DNA of 63,522 bases from Glomus cerebriforme (Eukaryota; Glomeromycota; Glomeromycetes; Glomerales; Glomeraceae), in NCBI GenBank assembly GCA_003550305.1, contig QKYT01000307.1, positions 37,984 to 101,505 on the forward strand, read 5' to 3'. The stretch's first letter is position 1. Each line of letters starts with the position of its first letter. Under the pieces are notes generated by a model. It had not been told where the DNA came from and ran no database searches. It worked only from the letters and a program-made list of their open reading frames with translations. The translations under genes were made by a program, and so were the position numbers. Shown here one piece after another: positions 58,870-63,522 of this stretch.

Positions 58870-59880
58870 AATGAATAGCAAAAATTTAACAGAATTAAAT
58901 GCAAAGAGCAATATATATTGTGTTGCTATGGGAAATATCAAGCAGAATATCCCATTTTATGAGGAGATAAATAATATTGGTTTAATATATGAAATTGGAG
59001 AAAAACAATTGTTTCTGATACTCCTGATGATTATGCCAATCTTTACACCAGTAATTATATTTTTAATGTGTTGGTCTTTATTAATTATTATATTTATTAA
59101 AAATTTATTTAATTAATAAAATATTTTTAATTATTAGAATATTGGAATGGTGAATCAAAAAATTGATCATCTATGCATGAAGTTGTTAAAAAATTAAAAT
59201 TGTTTGTTTCACATTCAAGCAATGTAGCAATTATCAACAAAATGATATAATAAATCATATTCAAAATGAAAGTCTAGCTTCAAATAGTATGAAAAGTTCA
59301 TTACATGAAGAATTATCTCAAATGATTCAAAATTTTCATAATATGAATACAGATGAAATAGAATACAATAGTAATGCAATATCAACGAATGAACAAATTG
59401 ATGAAAATAATTTATCTAAGGTGGATTTAAGTATAATGGTTATTGAAATAGTTGATCTATTGTTTAAGAAGTATAATAAGAAAATAGTCTGAAGAATAAT
59501 AAAATAGCATGTTCTTGATTATCTTAATAATCATAATATAAATTTACTGACAAATAATTTATAACTGGCTATTAAATAATCAAGATAATCCAGATTTTAT
59601 TTTTTTATTTGAATATTTTAATTATTTTGAGATTGAAACAATTGAAAATAATAAAAAAGCATTTAGTTTATTTATTAATGCATCAGAACAGGATCATCTA
59701 TTAGTATAACTTTTTATTGGTAGATGTTATCAATTTGAACATGAAATTAAAAAAAATGAAAAATTAGTTTTTGAATATTTTGAAAGGATAGCTAATAAAG
59801 ATTATGTAGTGAAGTAAAATATTGCAAGTTGTTGTTATGAAATAGGAGAATATGCAAGGCACTTTACGCTAGCGCCAAAC
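58870..59880 (+). pseudogene. Sel1-repeat protein relic
   Basis: An upstream exon-like frame (58871-58990) reads SNIYCVAMGNIKQNIPFYEE. The 59289-59490 frame reads MKSSLHEELSQMIQNF and DLSIMVIEIVDLLFKKY. From about 59565 to 59860 there is a clear Sel1 array: NWLLNNQDNPDFIFLFEYFN, KKAFSLFINASEQDHLL, a TAA, LFIGRCYQFEHEIKKNEKLV, FEYFERIANKDYVV, a TAA, NIASCCYEIGEYAR. Both stops are at positions that are Gln in Sel1 repeats (LAQ, GQ). In these fungi Sel1 repeats often follow a TKL kinase domain; none is visible upstream here. Confidence 0.78.
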
Positions 59881-59999
59881 TAAAATAAATTTTATGTTTA
59901 CATGTAAAATATGCATTAAAGATCTTAACATTTACAAAGGCATTGAGAATAATGCATATACAAAATTTTTTTGCTCGATCGCACAAAGATCCAGCATAT

Positions 60000-60450
60000 A
60001 CATAGATATTATTCTATTCAGAAAATAATAAAAATATTAGGCTGATAAATCAGCCCTTCCATCCTTCTGGAACAAATATTCATATCAATAAATGCTATTC
60101 TGCCAAAAATTATTTGGCTAAATGCTGTAAGAAAAAAATTTGAAATATTTTTTGGAATCAATTTTAAAATTAATTTGTCACACAAACAGACACATAGAAT
60201 TACTGATGATTTGTAATGTATTACCTATTACAATCATATGCACTTTAATGAGAATTAAAAATATACTAATTTATGTCGCATATGCCAACATGTATTGTAA
60301 ATATGATGAATTTTTTATTGATAATATTCAGGATCTTGATCAAGAACTGATCTGGAAAATTTGGTACAAAAACTTGCAATTATCATTCAAGTCTGTAATA
60401 TTCACAGTAAAAAGATCTTCTTCTCAGTATCAGCGTCATATGTAAATACA
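60000..60450 (+). pseudogene. Unidentified ORF remains
   Basis: A 101-codon frame at 60140-60445 ends KYDEFFIDNIQDLDQELIWK, NLQLSFKSVIFTVKRSSSQY. Another frame gives ICQH and ICNIHSKKIFFSVSASY. The last 50 codons look coding; no family recognised. Confidence 0.25.
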
Positions 60451-60779
60451 AACAACTAACTAAGAAAAACCTAAAGTGATCTATTCAGATGTATAGGAAA
60501 TCTAAAAATAAGTGTATGTTTTATATGTTTATATGTGAGGATAAATGTAGATCAAATTAATCAGTAAAGGTTCAAACACACAGTTTGACACAAGTTTACA
60601 ATAATTTCACAATACAAATCGATACACAATCGATTCACACAAGTAACAAAGAAACGTGAAGGTAAAAGTGTATATTTAACTTTAGACTTTATTAATGAGT
60701 TAATAGCTAAATTATCTAACTCTATCCAAAACTACTGAAAAAACTCTGAGCTAACTAAATCTAAAACTCAATACTTTTA

Positions 60780-60905
60780 TATAAAAATAAATGTAAAGAA
60801 AATAAAATAAATAATACAAATATAATAAATAAACTAAATATAATAAGTATAATAAATAAAATAAATTAAATAAGTTAAATAAATTAAATAAATTTAATAA
60901 GTAAT
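60780..60905. repeat. AAATA/ATAAATA simple repeat
   Basis: Imperfect runs of AATAAATA and TTAAATAAA over about 125 bases. Confidence 0.8.
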
Positions 60906-60949
60906 ACCATTTTCACCTTTTTTACCTGTCGATCATTTACTGTGCCACA

Positions 60950-62803
60950 TCAGAGAACATATGTGAATTTTAATGTTAGTAAATCACATATATGTTCTAT
61001 TATTGATGCTTTACCTCTATATTTCTCATATTTTGAAATTTTGATGATATTTACAAAGTTGTATTTTTTATTATTAAGGTAGTATTCCAGATTCCATAAC
61101 CATTTTAACATATAAATCCAATATTTACCTCTATAAACTATATAATCTTATTGATATAATAATTTTATAATAAGTATCGTTACTACATTTTCCAATTGTA
61201 TTTATAACTATTGTTTCTTTTTTTCTGCTCAAGTATTAGTAAAATAAATCTTATGCTTATTTCCTCCATAAAATTGGTCATTCATATAATTAAACTTTAT
61301 TAGTTTTCCATTAATGAAATAATAAGTTTTACCATGAGAAACAATACCTAAAAACTTCTTCTTATTAGAAATAATATTATTCCTCACTGTCTTTCAAATC
61401 CATTTTGCTAAAGATTCAGGTCTTTTCTTGTAATTCCTATAAGCTCACTAAATAACTGTCGCATAGAAATTTTTAAAGTCATTATAGTATTTAGAAATCA
61501 AGAATACCCAAAATTGCTTTATTAATCTTCCTAAACTTCTTGAAAAAAATTTCATTATAGATTAGAGGGTCTAATTTAGAATAAGCAGATCACATTTTTT
61601 ATTTTAAAGGTGATACATTTCATCAGATGATCATACATGCAGAATACATACTGAATTTTAGTATATTTCACAAAATAGCATAAAAAAAATTATTGTATTA
61701 TTATAAAGTACCTTAAAGGCTTAGCTAAATAATTATATATAAATATATACTATTTTAATAAAGAATCTATAGTTCAGAAAATTTGTTGCACATACTTACA
61801 ATTTTTGTTCAAATCTGAGAAATCTATGTTAATATCTTTTCCCTAGAAATAAAAATATCCAAATTCATAATAATAAATTTTTAGTGAATTACATGGATAT
61901 GTTTTACCTGCTATTTTACACATGTATTACCCATATTCTGAACTTCTAACAAAGTTTACATTGCTATTATTGAGATATTTGTCAATACAGTAATTTTCAG
62001 GATTCAATAGCCACTTTAATATATAAATCCATCCTGAATATTTAATGATTCTATAGCCTTGCTGATATAATTCTATAAAAGCAACTATATATGATATAAG
62101 ACATAATCAATTACTTAGCTGTTCTTTCTTCTTATTTATATTATTTGCTATATAATTATCAGGAGTTTTTTTAATGCTAAGATTTATACTTAAAAACTTC
62201 TTTTCATCAGAAGTACCATCATTTCTCACCATATTCTAAACTCATTTTACTCATATCTCAGGTCTCAACTTAAAAGCTTTTCAAGTTCATTGAATAATTT
62301 TTGCACTATTAAATATAGAATAAGCAATTCTCTCCCTAAAATTCATAGTCCATATTATGTATATGATAACCATGTGGTGGATATATAGAATAATTTATAA
62401 AAATCTCAACAACTTTTTTATTAGTTAATAAAAGCATACTTCCTCTTTTTTTCACATTCTTTTGTATAGATATACTGTACCTTTTAGCAATGCATTTCTC
62501 CAGGTGATCATTTGTATATTCTATAGTATTTTTTCAGATAAATGCCAAAGAGTAGTATACAGTGCAATAAATATAAAGTGAACGTCTTTCAGCTCTATAT
62601 TTTCCATCTTTATACACTCTTTCAGTCATATGGATAAATTTATTCTTTAAAAAGAATTTTGGATTATATTCAAGAAGTTTCTTAAATGGATAACGAATAT
62701 GAGAACACCACATTTCTGGTATTTTATCATTATACTTATATTGCAAATTAATTAATGCCTGTACTACTATAGGATTTAAACCAGAATAGTTGGTTTTATC
62801 CAT
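60950..62803 (-). pseudogene. Decayed minus-strand ORF with duplicated IQ-like blocks
   Basis: From 62803 down: MDKTNYSGLNPIVVQALINL, KIPEMWCSHIRYPFKKLLEY, FIHMTERVYKDGKYRAERR (open to 62534). Then, after stops, MNFRERIAYSIFNSAKIIQ, then KAFKLRPEI, NDGTSDEKKFLSINLSIKKT, GYRIIKYSGWIYILKWLLNP and NVNFVRSSEYG (62340-61930). A diverged second copy follows: NYKKRPESLAKWI, VRNNIISNKKKFLGIVSHGK, DYIVYRGKYWIYMLKWLWNL and YNFVNIIKISKYEKYRGKAS (61460-60960). AKIIQ.T.KAFKLRPE and YRNYKKRPE resemble IQ motifs. In 62229-62300 five stops in about 24 codons fall at expected Arg or Trp. Family unknown. Confidence 0.5.
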
Positions 62804-63522
62804 TTTAGAGTTTATGTTCCGTATCTTTGGCTAGCAATTTCACTGATTTTATCAATTTATCAACCTATACTAAGAAATATTATGATTCAAATTCATTATG
62901 GTTTGGTTAAATTAGATCTGAGCCAATATTATTACTATTGTATTACAGTACATCTGGCTTCTTGCTAGTACCAGACACTCTTCTGTTATATTCTTGTAAT
63001 CTATATCACAAGGTGATTAGCAATTTAGATGTGAAAAAAAAGTAACTAAGCCACTATTATTTTTTCAATTAATCATTAGATTGATCATTATATTTTTTCA
63101 ACTTAATATAATTATGTCACTAATTTATTCACAGCTCATTTTTAGCATCTTTGGCAAATCATAATACATAAAAGCAAGCCCTTCTTGTTTACTCTAAACC
63201 TCACCTTTTCAATAAAAGTTTTTCTTATTCGTAAAATTATTTTTAATTGAAGTACTGAACAAACCTGCATTTTCATTGATGAATGTAAAAATGATAATAA
63301 AGAATATTACCATATCCCTAATCATAATAAGAGAATCTTCTGAAAAAAATAGCAGAGAAACTTAATGAAGTTAATAAATTGAATTACATTATCAGAGAAG
63401 CTTGCAATAAGAAATTTTTAATATTAACTCGAGTATATTATGTAAGTTATACATGAAACCGAAATGAAAATGGCAAAGTCAAAATGATCAAAAAAAATTC
63501 CACGAGGGTCGAAATGAATTAC
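62804..63522. other. AT-rich DNA without a supported gene
   Basis: No gene, RNA or clear repeat seen to the window end. Confidence 0.5.

Noticed and set aside
1..63522. tRNA or rRNA genes
   Set aside because: I looked for T-loop-like GGTTC.A..CC strings with matching acceptor stems and found none that fold convincingly; a tRNAscan-SE run would decide.

Overview
This window looks like nuclear DNA of an arbuscular mycorrhizal fungus, most likely Rhizophagus or a close relative. The grounds are the strong AT bias, short GT-AG introns of about 65-110 bases, and a set of gene families known to be hugely expanded in that lineage: TKL-type protein kinases with Cys-rich N-termini, TRANK1-like UvrD helicases, Crinkler (CRN) type header domains, SAM-like headers joined to nuclease modules, Sel1 repeats, hAT and Tc1/mariner transposons, and a degenerate family B DNA polymerase element. 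The species is an inference from memory of these families; no search was run.

Layout. 1-2945 (minus) is the 5' part of a TRANK1-like helicase gene whose six exons can be joined in frame. 4867-5400 is a broken kinase. 5592-8639 (plus) is an apparently intact gene for a SAM-like header, an AAA-ATPase_like NTPase, a PD-(D/E)XK nuclease and a C-terminal zinc motif. 8887-10870 holds fragments of a SAM header, a NYN ribonuclease and a kinase N-terminus. 12064-13709 is an intact kinase. 15541-17063 (minus) is a decayed CRN-header plus NYN ribonuclease gene. 18292-20510 is repeat-rich (Tc1 relic, minisatellite, hAT fragment). 23436-24634 is a single-pass membrane protein. 26681-28433 is a DUF1688/URC4 uracil catabolism gene, and 30885-32145 (minus) an RRM-like protein. 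From about 33.4 kb on the window is almost entirely a transposon graveyard.

The graveyard is nested and several junctions can be read to the base. A 5.6-kb hAT element (42231-47821) sits in the DNA polymerase pseudogene with a perfect 8-base target duplication and itself carries a 379-bp MITE. A Tc1/mariner element (48406-49737) sits in another terminal-inverted-repeat element (48354-50221), which sits in the same polymerase pseudogene. A 770-bp foldback element (35800-36569) interrupts a kinase pseudogene and shares its ends with a 151-bp element at 29487-29637. Further on are another CRN header and a SAM-nuclease relic (52984-54833), a 530-bp near-perfect hairpin (57419-57948), Sel1 repeats (58870-59880) and a duplicated decayed ORF with IQ-like motifs (60950-62803).

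How the genes relate: the intact host genes (helicase, kinase, URC4, RRM, membrane protein) show no operon-like link. The strongest theme is mixing of N-terminal headers (SAM-like or CRN) with effector-like catalytic modules (NTPase plus nuclease, or NYN ribonuclease), seen at four places: 5592-8639, 8887-9005, 15541-17063 and 52984-54833. The first locus keeps the tail of a CRN header inside its first intron. In the decayed sequences I read closely, in-frame stops mostly sit where Trp, Gln or Arg is expected, as C-to-T change on either strand would give.
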